Shown here: one piece after another, positions 52,451 to 61,206 of the stretch
Layout: each line of letters starts with the position of its first letter
Position numbering within the stretch: position 1 is the first letter of the stretch
Assembly: GCF_900156525.1 (NCBI RefSeq)
Contig: NZ_FTPS01000001.1
Span: 682,001-746,000 of the forward strand
Origin: Pontibaca methylaminivorans
Lineage (GTDB): Bacteria > Pseudomonadota > Alphaproteobacteria > Rhodobacterales > Rhodobacteraceae
Direction: 5' to 3'
DNA length: 64,000 nt
Notes under the pieces: model-generated
The model's database searches: none
What the model was told of the DNA's origin: nothing
What the model saw: only the letters and a program-made list of their open reading frames with translations
Translations under genes and position numbers: made by a program

Positions 52451-52762
52451 ATGAAACTGACACTGCTCGGCATTGCTGCTGCCGTTGCGCTGGCGACACC
52501 GGCGCTTGCCTATGACGGCACCAACTGCAAGGCGCCCGGAAACTGCTGGGAGCCGAAACCGGACTATCCCGAAACGGTCGAGGGCTCGAAATACGACCCC
52601 CAGCACGACCCGGCCGAAGTCTCGAAACAGGGTGATTCACTGGCCGCCATGGACGAACGCAACCAGTGGCGGATCTGGAACATGAAACAGACCGGCGATT
52701 TCGTCTATGACGTGAACAAGATCCCGGACTACGAGGAAGGCTCCGCCCCGCCGAGCCAGTGA
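52451..52762 (+). CDS. mxaI: Methanol dehydrogenase small subunit MxaI
   Basis: 103 aa with a signal peptide ending ALA. The mature part starts YDGTNCKAPGNCWEPKPDYP (disulfide Cys pair) and runs through KYDPQHDPAEVSKQGDSLAA to a helical lysine/arginine-poor tail. MxaI wraps MxaF in an alpha2beta2 enzyme and occurs only with calcium MxaF, not XoxF. The Shine-Dalgarno AAGGAGGAG is near perfect, which fits very high expression. Confidence 0.95.
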   Translation: MKLTLLGIAAAVALATPALAYDGTNCKAPGNCWEPKPDYPETVEGSKYDPQHDPAEVSKQGDSLAAMDERNQWRIWNMKQTGDFVYDVNKIPDYEEGSAPPSQ

Positions 52763-52902
52763 TCGCGGCCCCGCGGGATCGCCCCTGAAACAGGCAGTCC
52801 ACGAGGTTCGTGCCGTGCGCGTCATGCGCTCCCCCGGCGCAACGCCTCCCCCTGGCGGCGTGTGCGGCACGGACCCTGCCCTTTGCGGAAGACGAACAAT
52901 TC
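52763..52902 (+). other. Structured spacer between mxaI and mxaR
   Basis: The 140-bp spacer holds CGCGG-CC-CCGCG right after the mxaI stop and a larger stem GTGCCG/CGGCAC (about 52810-52870) containing smaller hairpins such as GGCG-CAAC-GCC. It separates the highly expressed mxaFJGI from the accessory genes and may set their lower level. Confidence 0.45.
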
Positions 52903-53934
52903 ATGTCGGACAAGGACGACCCGGCCACCGATGACTGGCGGCAGCGCTTTCGCGCGGCCGAAGCCGAACTCGGGCACATCATTCTCGGCCAGCAGCGGGT
53001 GATCCGCCTGCTGCTGCTTTCGGTGCTGGCGCGCGGCCATGTGCTTCTGGCCGGGGATGTCGGCACCGGCAAGACGACGCTCCTGCGGGCCATGGCGCGG
53101 GCACTCGGCGGCCCCTTTGCCCGCATCGAGGGCACGGTCGATCTGCTGCCCAGCGACCTGATCTATGACGCCCATCTCGACGACCAGGGCCGCCCCCTGA
53201 TCGAGCCGGGGCCGGTGTTGTCGCGGGGCGAAGACCTTGCCGTTTTCTTCTTCAACGAAATCAACCGCGCCCGGCCGCAGGTTCATGCCCTGCTGCTGCG
53301 GCTGATGGCCGAGCAGAGCCTCACCGCCTTTCGCCGCGAACACCGCTTTCCCCATCTCCAGGTCTTTGCCGACCGCAACCAGATCGAGCGGGACGAGACC
53401 TTCGAACTGCCGGCCGCCGCCCGCGACCGGTTCATGTTGGAAATCGAGGTCGGGCTGCCGCAGACGCGCGAGGACCGCATCGCGCTTGCCTTCGACACCC
53501 GCTTTCACGACACCGACAGCCTGATTTCCCATGTCACCGAAGGGTCGCTGCCCTATCGCGGGCTGAACGGGCTGGCGCGCGAGGTTCAGGACCGGGTGCA
53601 TGCAAGCGAGGCGCTGCAGCGCTACGTGTTCGACCTTTGCGATGCGCTGCGCGACCCCGGGGCAGCGGGGCTTTCGATCGAGGGCGCCGACGCGGAGCGG
53701 CTTGTGCGCGGGGGCGTCAGCCCGCGCGGCATGCAGTCGCTCGTGCGCGTGGCCCGCGCCGCCGCCTGGATCGAGGGGCGCGACATGGTGCTGCCGCAGG
53801 ACGTGCGCGCGGTGTTCCAGCCGGTCATGGCCCATCGCACGTTCCTCAATCCCGCCTATGAACCGCGCCGGGAGCTTCTGGTTCCGGCGCTGATCTCCGC
53901 CGCGTTCGACGCGATCCCGGTTCCGGCGCAATGA
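52903..53934 (+). CDS. mxaR: MoxR-type AAA+ ATPase MxaR
   Basis: 343 aa. Walker A GDVGTGKTTL near residue 51, Walker B VFFFNEINRARPQVHALLL, sensor and lid regions to residue ~300. MoxR ATPases act as chaperones for metalloenzyme assembly together with von Willebrand (vWA) proteins; here the vWA partners are MxaC and MxaL. Required for calcium insertion or assembly of methanol dehydrogenase. First of six overlapping genes R-S-A-C-K-L. Confidence 0.93.
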   Translation: MSDKDDPATDDWRQRFRAAEAELGHIILGQQRVIRLLLLSVLARGHVLLAGDVGTGKTTLLRAMARALGGPFARIEGTVDLLPSDLIYDAHLDDQGRPLIEPGPVLSRGEDLAVFFFNEINRARPQVHALLLRLMAEQSLTAFRREHRFPHLQVFADRNQIERDETFELPAAARDRFMLEIEVGLPQTREDRIALAFDTRFHDTDSLISHVTEGSLPYRGLNGLAREVQDRVHASEALQRYVFDLCDALRDPGAAGLSIEGADAERLVRGGVSPRGMQSLVRVARAAAWIEGRDMVLPQDVRAVFQPVMAHRTFLNPAYEPRRELLVPALISAAFDAIPVPAQ

Positions 53935-54803
53935 CCGCCGGGGGGGAAGAACTTTATCTGTTCGACGCGCTCGCCTGGCGGCTTGGCCGGCGCCAGCCGG
54001 GCCAGCACGAGGGCGCGCATCGCGGGCGGATGCGCGGCAGCGGCGATTCATTCGCCGACATCGCGCCGCTGCTCGCCTATCCCGATCCGCGCCGGCTGGA
54101 CATACGCCGCTCGCTCACCGATCCTTTCGGCGGCTTTTTCGTGCGCCGTTTCGAGCGCCGCACCGACATCGCCCTGCATATCCTGCTGGACGGATCGGCC
54201 TCGCTCGGGGCGGGGGCGGCGTCGGACCGTCAGGGGCTGGCGGCGCTGCTCGCGGGGGGGCTCGCGCAGGCCGCGCGCCGGGGTGGCGACCGTGCCGCGA
54301 TACAGGTCATCGGCGGCGAGCAGGTGCTGTTCGAGGCGCCCGCGACCCGCCGCCCGGGCCTGGGCGAGGAACTCCGCGCCGGAATCAATGCGCTGCAGCC
54401 CGCAGGCCGGGGCACGGCGGGGCTCATCCGTGCGGCGGAGGCCCTGCCGCTGCGGCGCGTGCTGGTGGCGCTCGTGTCAGATTTCGATCACGGGGCGGAT
54501 GAACTCGACCACTTGCTCGGCGCGCTGACACCGCGCCCGGTCCTGCCGTTCTGGCTGCGCGACAGCGGTCTGGAAAACCCGCCGGGCCGGCCCGGCCTCG
54601 CCGAGGCACGCGACCCCGAGACCGGGCGCCGCCACACCGTCATCACGGGCCGCAAATGGGCCGCCCGCCAGCAGGAGGCCGCGCGGGAGCGCCGCCGCGA
54701 CCTGCGCCGTGTGTTCTCGAACCACGGGCTGCGCGCGGTCGAGATCCGCGACAGCATCGACATCGACCACCTGGTCGCGGCGCTTGGCGAGGGGCTGCCA
54801 TGA
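53931..54803 (+). CDS. mxaS: MxaS, DUF58-family protein
   Basis: 290 aa. DUF58 core with DIRRSLTDPFGGFFVRRFER and ALHILLDGSASLGAGAASD (vWA-like segment). DUF58 proteins pair with MoxR ATPases. Cytoplasmic by sequence. The start overlaps mxaR and the stop overlaps mxaA (ATGA both sides). Role: assembly factor for methanol dehydrogenase, mechanism unknown. Confidence 0.9.
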   Translation: MTAGGEELYLFDALAWRLGRRQPGQHEGAHRGRMRGSGDSFADIAPLLAYPDPRRLDIRRSLTDPFGGFFVRRFERRTDIALHILLDGSASLGAGAASDRQGLAALLAGGLAQAARRGGDRAAIQVIGGEQVLFEAPATRRPGLGEELRAGINALQPAGRGTAGLIRAAEALPLRRVLVALVSDFDHGADELDHLLGALTPRPVLPFWLRDSGLENPPGRPGLAEARDPETGRRHTVITGRKWAARQQEAARERRRDLRRVFSNHGLRAVEIRDSIDIDHLVAALGEGLP

Positions 54804-55630
54804 AATGGCTGATGGTCCTTGCCCTGCTGCCGCTTCCGGCCCTTGCCCAGCCCGTGATCGAGGCCGAAAATCCGCGTCATCATGGCTGGTGGCTGGGCGA
54901 TGAGCTGATCCAGCGCCTGCATGTCCCCCTGCCCGAGGGGGTCATGATCGAAAGCGCGAGCCTGCCGCGCCCGCGCGCTGTGGATTACTGGCTCGACCTG
55001 CGCGAGGTGACGACCCGGAGGACCGAAAACGGCGTCGATGTGACGCTGCGCTGGCAGAATTTCTATGCGGCGATGGAACCCAAGCTGCGCGAAGTGCCGC
55101 CCTCGCCGATCCGCCTGTCCGACGGCACGGAAACGACGCTCCCCGGCTTTGAATTCGTCACCTCGCCGATCCATCCGATCATGATGCGGCCCGGCCCGGA
55201 CGAAATGATGCCCGATCCCGTCTATCGCCTGATCGACGCGCGCCCGAACCGGATCGGGCTGGCGCTCATGGCGCTCGTGTTCGTGCTGACGCTCGCGGTT
55301 CTGGCCTGGCATCAGGCATGGTGGCCCTTTCATGCCCGCCCGGCGCGCCCCTTTACCCGTGCCGCGCGGCAGATGGGCCGGGCGAATGACGCGGGCGCGC
55401 AGCGCCGGCTGCTGCATCGTGCCTTCGACGCCGCGTTCGGGCGGGTGCTGATCGGGGCGGACCTGCCCCGGTTTCTGGCCGCGCGGCCCGAATTCCGCCC
55501 GCTCGAGGATCGGCTGGCAACGTTCTTCCACGACTCGGATGCCGCCTTCTTCGGCGCCGGACAGCAGGTCACGGGCGAGGCGCCCACGCTCGCCCGTGAC
55601 CTCTCGCGCATCGAGCGGGGGCAGCGATGA
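54800..55630 (+). CDS. mxaA: MxaA, membrane-anchored assembly protein
   Basis: 276 aa with a signal peptide (cleaved after LAQ), a ~135-residue periplasmic domain (WWLGDELIQRLHVPLPEGV) and one membrane span near residues 153-173, followed by a cytoplasmic tail. Associated with calcium insertion into MxaF. Identity relies on order between mxaS and mxaC and on the topology typical of MxaA. Confidence 0.86.
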   Translation: MKWLMVLALLPLPALAQPVIEAENPRHHGWWLGDELIQRLHVPLPEGVMIESASLPRPRAVDYWLDLREVTTRRTENGVDVTLRWQNFYAAMEPKLREVPPSPIRLSDGTETTLPGFEFVTSPIHPIMMRPGPDEMMPDPVYRLIDARPNRIGLALMALVFVLTLAVLAWHQAWWPFHARPARPFTRAARQMGRANDAGAQRRLLHRAFDAAFGRVLIGADLPRFLAARPEFRPLEDRLATFFHDSDAAFFGAGQQVTGEAPTLARDLSRIERGQR

Positions 55631-56640
55631 TCGCCTTCGGCCTGCCGCAGATGCTGTTCGCCCTGCCCCTCGCGCTGTTGCCGCTGGTCGCGCGCTGGCT
55701 GCGGGCGTCGGATGTGCCGCGGCTCGACCTGCGCCCCGCCGACCAGGCATCCGGTATCATCGACCGGGCGCTGACCGGTTCCGGGATGCTGGCGATCGCG
55801 GCGCTGGTTACAGGGCTGGCCGATCCCCATCTTGCAGGCGGCACGGTCAGCTATCGCGGCAAGGGCACGAACCTTGTGCTGCTGATCGACCGCTCGGCCA
55901 GCATGGACGACACCTTTGCCGGGCTCCGCCCGGATGGCGAGAACGAAAGCAAATCGGTCGCGGCGCGGCGGATCCTGCAGGATTTCATTGCCGAACGCCC
56001 GGACGACCGCATCGGCATTGCCGCCTTTTCGACCTCGCCCATGCAGCTTTTGCCGATGACCACCGACCGCGCCGCGATCCGCGCCACGATCGACGCCCAG
56101 GGCGAACGGGGCCTGTCGCAGACCGATGTGGGGCGCGGGCTCGCGCTCGCCATGGACATGATGCAGGATGCCTCGATGCTTGGCTCGCGCGCGGTGGTCA
56201 TGGTCTCGGACGGGGCCGCCGTCATCGCCCGCGAGGTGCAGGAACAACTGCGGGAGATGGCGCTTGAACAGCAGGTGAACCTTTACTGGCTTTATCTGCG
56301 CAGCGCCGGCGACAAGAGCATCTTCGACAAGGGCAAGCCCGGCGAACCCGACACGCCGCAGGCACGGCCCGAACGCCACCTGCACCTGTTCCTGCAGCGG
56401 CTGGGCGTGCCCTACCGCGCCTTCGAGGCCGAGGATTCCGAAGCGGTCCAGCAGGCGGTGGACGAGATCGGCAAGCTCGAGGCCAAGCCGATCCTGACCG
56501 AGCACAGCGTGCCGCGCCGCGATCTCGACTGGATGTTCTATCTGGTGGCGGCGCTCGCGGCGGCGGGGCTTACGCTCGCGCGCTGGGTCGAACGCCCGTT
56601 TGCGCCGCGCCGCCCCGAACCGCTCATGAGGTCGCGATGA
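55627..56640 (+). CDS. mxaC: MxaC, von Willebrand factor A protein
   Basis: 337 aa. Two N-terminal spans, a vWA domain with MIDAS DRSASMDD near residue 90 (LVLLIDRSASMDDTFAGLRP), MVSDGAAV later, and a C-terminal membrane span near residue 300. Works with MxaR in methanol dehydrogenase maturation. Overlaps mxaA and mxaK. Confidence 0.88.
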   Translation: MIAFGLPQMLFALPLALLPLVARWLRASDVPRLDLRPADQASGIIDRALTGSGMLAIAALVTGLADPHLAGGTVSYRGKGTNLVLLIDRSASMDDTFAGLRPDGENESKSVAARRILQDFIAERPDDRIGIAAFSTSPMQLLPMTTDRAAIRATIDAQGERGLSQTDVGRGLALAMDMMQDASMLGSRAVVMVSDGAAVIAREVQEQLREMALEQQVNLYWLYLRSAGDKSIFDKGKPGEPDTPQARPERHLHLFLQRLGVPYRAFEAEDSEAVQQAVDEIGKLEAKPILTEHSVPRRDLDWMFYLVAALAAAGLTLARWVERPFAPRRPEPLMRSR

Positions 56641-57188
56641 GACGTCTGGCGCTGATCCTGATGCTTCTGATCCTGCTCGCTTCGGGCGCCGGAATCGCAT
56701 GGTTCGCCCATGGAGCCTGGGGCGACTGGCGCGACAATTCCGACATCCGCGCCATGGCGGCCGGGCGGCAGGCGGTGCCGCGCGAGAATGCCGATGCGCG
56801 GGCGATTCAGGGGCGCGTGCTGTACCTTGCACATCGCGACCTGCTGACCGAGGCGCTCGAGGTGCTGCCGCTGCTGAGCGATGCGCCCCCCGCGCTTCTG
56901 GCCGAAGCACGATATGCGATCGGCAATTCGCGGCTGCGCGGCGCCTTCGTGACGCTTGAAACCGGAATCATCGACGACGCCACCCCCGAGGTGAACCTTG
57001 CCAAGTCCGCCTATCGCGCGGCGCTGCGGGCCAGACCCGGGGACTGGAACGCCAAGCTCAACCTCGAACTGGCCATGCGGCTGGTCCGCGACCTTCCCCG
57101 CCCCGAAGCCGAGGGCGAGAGCGACCCCGACACGCGCCCGCGCCGGCTCTGGACCGATGTGCCGGGGATGCCGCGGGGTGGCCCGTGA
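56637..57188 (+). CDS. mxaK: MxaK, single-span accessory protein
   Basis: 183 aa: N-terminal membrane anchor (ALILMLLILLASGAGIAWFA) and a helical, TPR-like periplasmic region (LLTEALEVLPLLSDAPPALL, NLAKSAYRAALRARPGDWNA). Position between mxaC and mxaL gives the name. Function within assembly is not defined. Confidence 0.85.
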   Translation: MRRLALILMLLILLASGAGIAWFAHGAWGDWRDNSDIRAMAAGRQAVPRENADARAIQGRVLYLAHRDLLTEALEVLPLLSDAPPALLAEARYAIGNSRLRGAFVTLETGIIDDATPEVNLAKSAYRAALRARPGDWNAKLNLELAMRLVRDLPRPEAEGESDPDTRPRRLWTDVPGMPRGGP

Positions 57189-58123
57189 TGCGCCGGATCC
57201 TGCCGCCGCTGATCGTGACCGCGCTGGCGCTGCTTGCCGCCTTCCGCCCCGGATTCCTGCGCGAACAGCGGGTGAGCGACGCGCTGGTGATCGTGGACAT
57301 CACCCGTTCGATGAACGTGCGCGACATGGGCGGGGAATCGCGGCTCGATTACACGCGCCGCGCCATGCGCGACTGGATCGCCACCCGCCCCTGCGGCAGC
57401 CGGATCGGGCTTGGCGTGTTCACCGAACGCCGCAGCCTGACCCTGTTCGAGCCGATCGAGGTCTGCGAGAGCTTTGCCGCGATCGAGGGTGCGCTGTTCG
57501 GGGTCGACTGGCGCATGGCCTGGGATGGCGACAGCATGATCTCGAAGGGGCTGAACTACGCGGTGGAGCGGGCGGCGGAGCTCGACGTGCCGCTGATCTT
57601 CATCACCGAGGGGCAGGAATCGCCGCCGCTGCCCTATTCCGGCGCCGACCCGTTCCGGGGCGACAGTCCCGGCGGGCTCGTGCTTGGCGCCGGCGGCGAT
57701 ACGCCGGCACCGATCCCCTTTTACGATGACCTCGGGCGCGAGGTCGGATTCTACGGACCCGAGGATGTGCAGCACGCCCCGGCCCGGATCGGCCCGGCGC
57801 CCGAGGACGCATCCGAGCGCCCCGGCTATCACCCCCGCAACAACCCCTATGGCGAATCCGATCTGGAGGGGTCCGAGCATCTGTCCGAACTGCGCATGTC
57901 CTACCTTCAGGACCTGGCGCAGGAACGCGGGCTCGGTTTTCTGCGCGTCGATGCCGGCACGGCAGCGATCGACCGCGCCCTGGCCGAAAACGCACCGCAG
58001 CACCTGGTTCGCGCAAGGCAAAGCCTCTCGCCGCCCGTCGCCCTGGCGGCGCTGATCCTGCTGGTCGCGGCCTGGGTGCCGGCGCTTACGCTGCCGCGGC
58101 TCCGCCGGCAGGCGCCGGCATGA
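57185..58123 (+). CDS. mxaL: MxaL, von Willebrand factor A protein
   Basis: 312 aa. N-terminal span, vWA MIDAS in VIVDITRSMNVRDMGGESRL near residue 40 and a C-terminal span near residue 290. Second vWA partner of the MoxR-type ATPase. Last gene of the mxa operon here: mxaD, which follows mxaL in P. denitrificans, is absent and a LysR gene comes next. Confidence 0.87.
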   Translation: MMRRILPPLIVTALALLAAFRPGFLREQRVSDALVIVDITRSMNVRDMGGESRLDYTRRAMRDWIATRPCGSRIGLGVFTERRSLTLFEPIEVCESFAAIEGALFGVDWRMAWDGDSMISKGLNYAVERAAELDVPLIFITEGQESPPLPYSGADPFRGDSPGGLVLGAGGDTPAPIPFYDDLGREVGFYGPEDVQHAPARIGPAPEDASERPGYHPRNNPYGESDLEGSEHLSELRMSYLQDLAQERGLGFLRVDAGTAAIDRALAENAPQHLVRARQSLSPPVALAALILLVAAWVPALTLPRLRRQAPA

Positions 58124-58236
58124 CCCGGCCGATGCCACCCCGCGAGGCGAGCCGCGCGGATCGGGTCGCGCAATCGCCCGGTGCCGCCCCGTCGGGAAGG
58201 CCGGGCCGGAGGCCGGAAAGGAAGAGGCAGAAGGCA

Positions 58237-59265
58237 ATGGATGATCGCAACGAGGCCGATACGGACGACGCTGCATTCGGCCAGAGCATGATCTCGGGCG
58301 GGGGCGTCACGCTTCGGCGACTTCAGATTTTCATCGTGGTCGCCTATTGCGAGACCCTGACCCGGGCGGCAAAGCAGCTTGGCCTTGCGCAGCCGTCGCT
58401 GTCGCAGCAGATTTCGGCGCTGGAACAGGCGCTCGGGATGCAGCTTTTCGACCGCCGCTCGAACCGGATGGAACTGACCGGCGAGGGGCACAAGGCGCTC
58501 GCGCTGGCCGAACGGGTGCTGAACAGCATGCAGGCGCTCGAGGACGGGGTTCGCGCCATCGGTTCGGGCGCGCGCCAGACGATCCGGGTGGCGGGGCTGA
58601 GCTCGGTCCTGCGGGTGCTGCTGCCGCCCGCGCTCGAGGCGATGCCGGGCGCGACCACGGGACTTGATTTCGACATTCACGAAAGCGCGCCGGCCGATGT
58701 GCTTGATCTGCTTTACGGCCGGCATGTGAGCCTCGGGCTCGTGGCCTCGGAATCGATCGAGGCGCCGCCCGCCGGATTCCAGATGGTGCCGATCATGACC
58801 GATCCGCTGGTGCTGGCGGTGCCCGGGCATCTTGACCTTGCGGGAATGCGCGACCCGGCCGAGGACCTTTGCGCCGATGACCTCGCGCTGCTTCATCGCA
58901 CCGTGCAGTTCGTCTTTGGAACGCGCACCGGCGACGGGGTGCGCGAATGGTACGGCCGCGCCCTGCCCCGCAGCCGGATGCTGGCACAGGTGCGCAGCTA
59001 TGAAAGCGCGCTCGCGCTCGTGCAGCAGGGGCTCGGCATCTGCGTCGTGCCGGTGCTCGCCACGAGGCTCGGCGGCAGGGTGGCCGAGAACCTCCGCCTT
59101 TACCGGACCGGGCTCGAACCGCGCCACATCGTTGCGATCCTTCCGTCGCAATATCTGCACAACCCGACCTATTCGGCCCTGATCGAGGCGCTCCAGCGCG
59201 CGGCCGGGCGTCTTTCGGGGGCGCCCCTGCATGATTGCCCGCCGTTCATCGGGGCCGCGTTATAG
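58237..59265 (+). CDS. LysR-type regulator between mxa and pqq
   Basis: 342 aa from ATG 58237. The HTH is near residues 22-80 (VTLRRLQIFIVVAYCETLTR, LAQPSLSQQISALEQALGM), then an effector domain. An upstream ATG at 58120 overlaps the mxaL stop as ATGA and would add a 39-residue Pro/Arg-rich leader; coupling supports it, protein composition supports 58237. It may read through from mxa and regulate pqqA, which starts ~100 bp downstream. The ligand is unknown. Confidence 0.83.
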   Translation: MDDRNEADTDDAAFGQSMISGGGVTLRRLQIFIVVAYCETLTRAAKQLGLAQPSLSQQISALEQALGMQLFDRRSNRMELTGEGHKALALAERVLNSMQALEDGVRAIGSGARQTIRVAGLSSVLRVLLPPALEAMPGATTGLDFDIHESAPADVLDLLYGRHVSLGLVASESIEAPPAGFQMVPIMTDPLVLAVPGHLDLAGMRDPAEDLCADDLALLHRTVQFVFGTRTGDGVREWYGRALPRSRMLAQVRSYESALALVQQGLGICVVPVLATRLGGRVAENLRLYRTGLEPRHIVAILPSQYLHNPTYSALIEALQRAAGRLSGAPLHDCPPFIGAAL

Positions 59266-59314
59266 GCAAACCCTATGGGAGCGATAGATGGACATTGGAC
59301 AGGGGTGCCATACC

Positions 59315-59343
59315 TTGAACACTGCAGCACAGCGCTGTTCATA
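59315..59343 (+). promoter_or_regulatory. Candidate pqqA promoter with internal palindrome
   Basis: TTGAAC (59315-59320), 17 bp, TTCATA (59338-59343), 23 bp before the pqqA start codon. The spacer contains the palindrome ACAGCGCTGT (59329-59338), a possible operator for the adjacent LysR protein or another regulator. Confidence 0.4.
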
Positions 59344-59366
59344 TCATCAGAACGGGAGAAATCACC

Positions 59367-59447
59367 ATGGCATGGAATGCCCCCAAGATCGAAGAAATGC
59401 CGGTCGGCATGGAAATCAACATGTACTCCTGCGCCAAGCAGAAGTGA
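59367..59447 (+). CDS. pqqA: PqqA, precursor peptide of PQQ
   Basis: A 26-residue peptide whose Glu16 and Tyr20 (segment MEINMYSCAKQK) form the E-x3-Y pair that is cross-linked and becomes PQQ. N-terminus MAWNAPKIEEMPVGMEI matches PqqA peptides. It is short enough to be missed by gene finders. ATG preceded by GGGAGAA. Followed 40 bp later by pqqB. Confidence 0.96.
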   Translation: MAWNAPKIEEMPVGMEINMYSCAKQK

Positions 59448-59487
59448 TTTCCGACCTTCGCCCGCCTGAGGCCGGGGACCGCCGGAC

Positions 59488-60423
59488 ATGCTGAAGGTGA
59501 TCGTTCTCGGCGTGGCGGCGGGCGGAGGGATTCCGCAGTGGAACTGCAACTGCCCGGGCTGCCGGGCAGCACGCGAAAGGCCGGAGCTTGCGGGAACGCA
59601 GGCTTCGATCGCGGTCAGCGCCGACGGGCGCAACTGGTTTCTGGTGAACGCATCGCCGGATATTCGCCAGCAGATCAACCGCACCCCGGCGCTTTTTCCG
59701 GCCGAGGGCACGGTCCGGCACAGTCCGATCACTGGCGTGATCCTGACCAACGGCGAGATCGACGCGATCACCGGGTTGCTGTCGCTGCGCGAAGGGTCGC
59801 CCTTTACCATCTACGGCCACCGGCGGGTGCTTGACGGGCTTGCCGGGAACAACGTCTTCAACGTGCTGAAGCCTGAACTCGTCCCCCGCGTCGCGATCAG
59901 GGCCGACACGGATTTCGAACCGCTCCTGCCGGACGGCAGCCCTTCGGGCCTTCTGGTCACGCCTTATGAGGTGCCCGGAAAACCCGCCTGGTATCTGGAG
60001 GAAACCGCGAGGGCGACCGCCGAGGTGCTGGAATATACGCCGGGTGATACGCTCGGCCTTCATATCCGGGAACGGGGCAGCGAGCGCGGTTTTCACTTCA
60101 TCGCCGCCTGTGGCGGCATGACCGGAGAACTGGCCGAGAGAATCCGGGGAACCCCGCTTCTGTTCTTCGATGGCACGCTCTGGAAGGATGACGAGATGGT
60201 GTCGGCCGGGCTCAGCCACAAGACGGGGCGAAGCATGGGCCATGTCCCGATGACGGGCGAGAGCGGCGCGATCAACGCGCTGGCCGGGCTCGGGATAGGG
60301 CGCAAGATGTTCGTCCACATCAACAATTCGAACCCCGCGCTGCGGCCCGAGAGCCCCGAGCGCCGCCGCCTCGAAGCTGCGGGCTGGCATATCCCCCACG
60401 AGGGAGAGGAGATCACCCTGTGA
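59488..60423 (+). CDS. pqqB: PqqB, metallo-beta-lactamase-fold PQQ biosynthesis protein
   Basis: 311 aa. N-terminus VIVLGVAAGGGIPQWNCNCP with the CxCxxC zinc-binding pattern, and later LTNGEIDAITGLLSLREG. PqqB hydroxylates the glutamyl-tyrosine intermediate before PqqC. Stop overlaps the GTG of pqqC. Confidence 0.96.
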   Translation: MLKVIVLGVAAGGGIPQWNCNCPGCRAARERPELAGTQASIAVSADGRNWFLVNASPDIRQQINRTPALFPAEGTVRHSPITGVILTNGEIDAITGLLSLREGSPFTIYGHRRVLDGLAGNNVFNVLKPELVPRVAIRADTDFEPLLPDGSPSGLLVTPYEVPGKPAWYLEETARATAEVLEYTPGDTLGLHIRERGSERGFHFIAACGGMTGELAERIRGTPLLFFDGTLWKDDEMVSAGLSHKTGRSMGHVPMTGESGAINALAGLGIGRKMFVHINNSNPALRPESPERRRLEAAGWHIPHEGEEITL

Positions 60424-61193
60424 GCACCGCCGAAGAGTTTTCCGCAACCGGATCCGCAACCGAAGCGCCGCTCATGGATGCCGAGGCGCTCGAGCGGCGG
60501 CTGCGCGAAATCGGGGCCGCGCGCTATCACAACCTCCACCCGTTTCACGACCTGCTGCACGGCGGCAAGCTGAACCGGGGGCAGGTGCAGGCCTGGGCGC
60601 TGAACCGCTACTATTACCAAAGCTCGATCCCGATCAAGGATGCGGTGGTGCTTTCGCGTTTCCGCGACCGCGAGACCCGGGTCGAGTGGCGCCACCGGAT
60701 CGAGGATCACGACGGCGACCGCGGCTCCGAGGGCGGCATCGAACGCTGGCTGAAGCTCACGACCGGGCTCGGCCTCGACCCCGATTATGTCCGCTCGACC
60801 GAAGGGATCCTGCCGGCGACGCGCTTTGCGGTCGATGCCTATGTGAATTTCGTGCGCGACCATTCCCCGCTCGAGGCGATCGCGTCCTCGCTCACCGAGC
60901 TTTTCGCGCCGACGATCCATGAACAGCGGATCGCCGGGATGCTCGAGCATTACGATTTCATCAATCCCGATGTCATGGTCTATTTCCGGCGCCGGCTTGA
61001 ACAGGCGCCCCGCGATGCGAATTTCGCCCTGAACTATGTCAAGGCCCATGCCACGACCCCACAGATGCGCGAGGACGTCTGCAAGGCGCTGATCTTCAAG
61101 ACAAATGTGCTCTGGGTGCAGCTTGACGCGCTGTATCATGCCTATGTCTCGGGCTTTCCGCCGCCCGGTGCCTTCGTTCCCGCGGAACACTGA
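60420..61193 (+). CDS. pqqC: PqqC, pyrroloquinoline-quinone synthase (GTG start)
   Basis: 257-aa cofactorless oxidase that performs the final ring closure and eight-electron oxidation (EC 1.3.3.11). Conserved AARYHNLHPFHDLLHGGKLN, YYQSSIPIKDAVVLSR, RHRIEDHDGD-like WRHRIEDHDGDRGSEGGIER and LTELFAPTIHEQRIAGMLEH. GTG at 60420 overlaps the pqqB stop (GTGA). The N-terminus is ~20 residues longer than the core; an internal ATG exists near codon 19. Confidence 0.96.
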   Translation: MSTAEEFSATGSATEAPLMDAEALERRLREIGAARYHNLHPFHDLLHGGKLNRGQVQAWALNRYYYQSSIPIKDAVVLSRFRDRETRVEWRHRIEDHDGDRGSEGGIERWLKLTTGLGLDPDYVRSTEGILPATRFAVDAYVNFVRDHSPLEAIASSLTELFAPTIHEQRIAGMLEHYDFINPDVMVYFRRRLEQAPRDANFALNYVKAHATTPQMREDVCKALIFKTNVLWVQLDALYHAYVSGFPPPGAFVPAEH

Positions 61194-61206
61194 AAGGGGG
61201 TCCGGG

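Noticed and set aside
59275-59469. 64-codon plus-strand frame overlapping pqqA
   Set aside because: Out of frame with pqqA, which has an exact PqqA motif; the overlapping frame has no family features.
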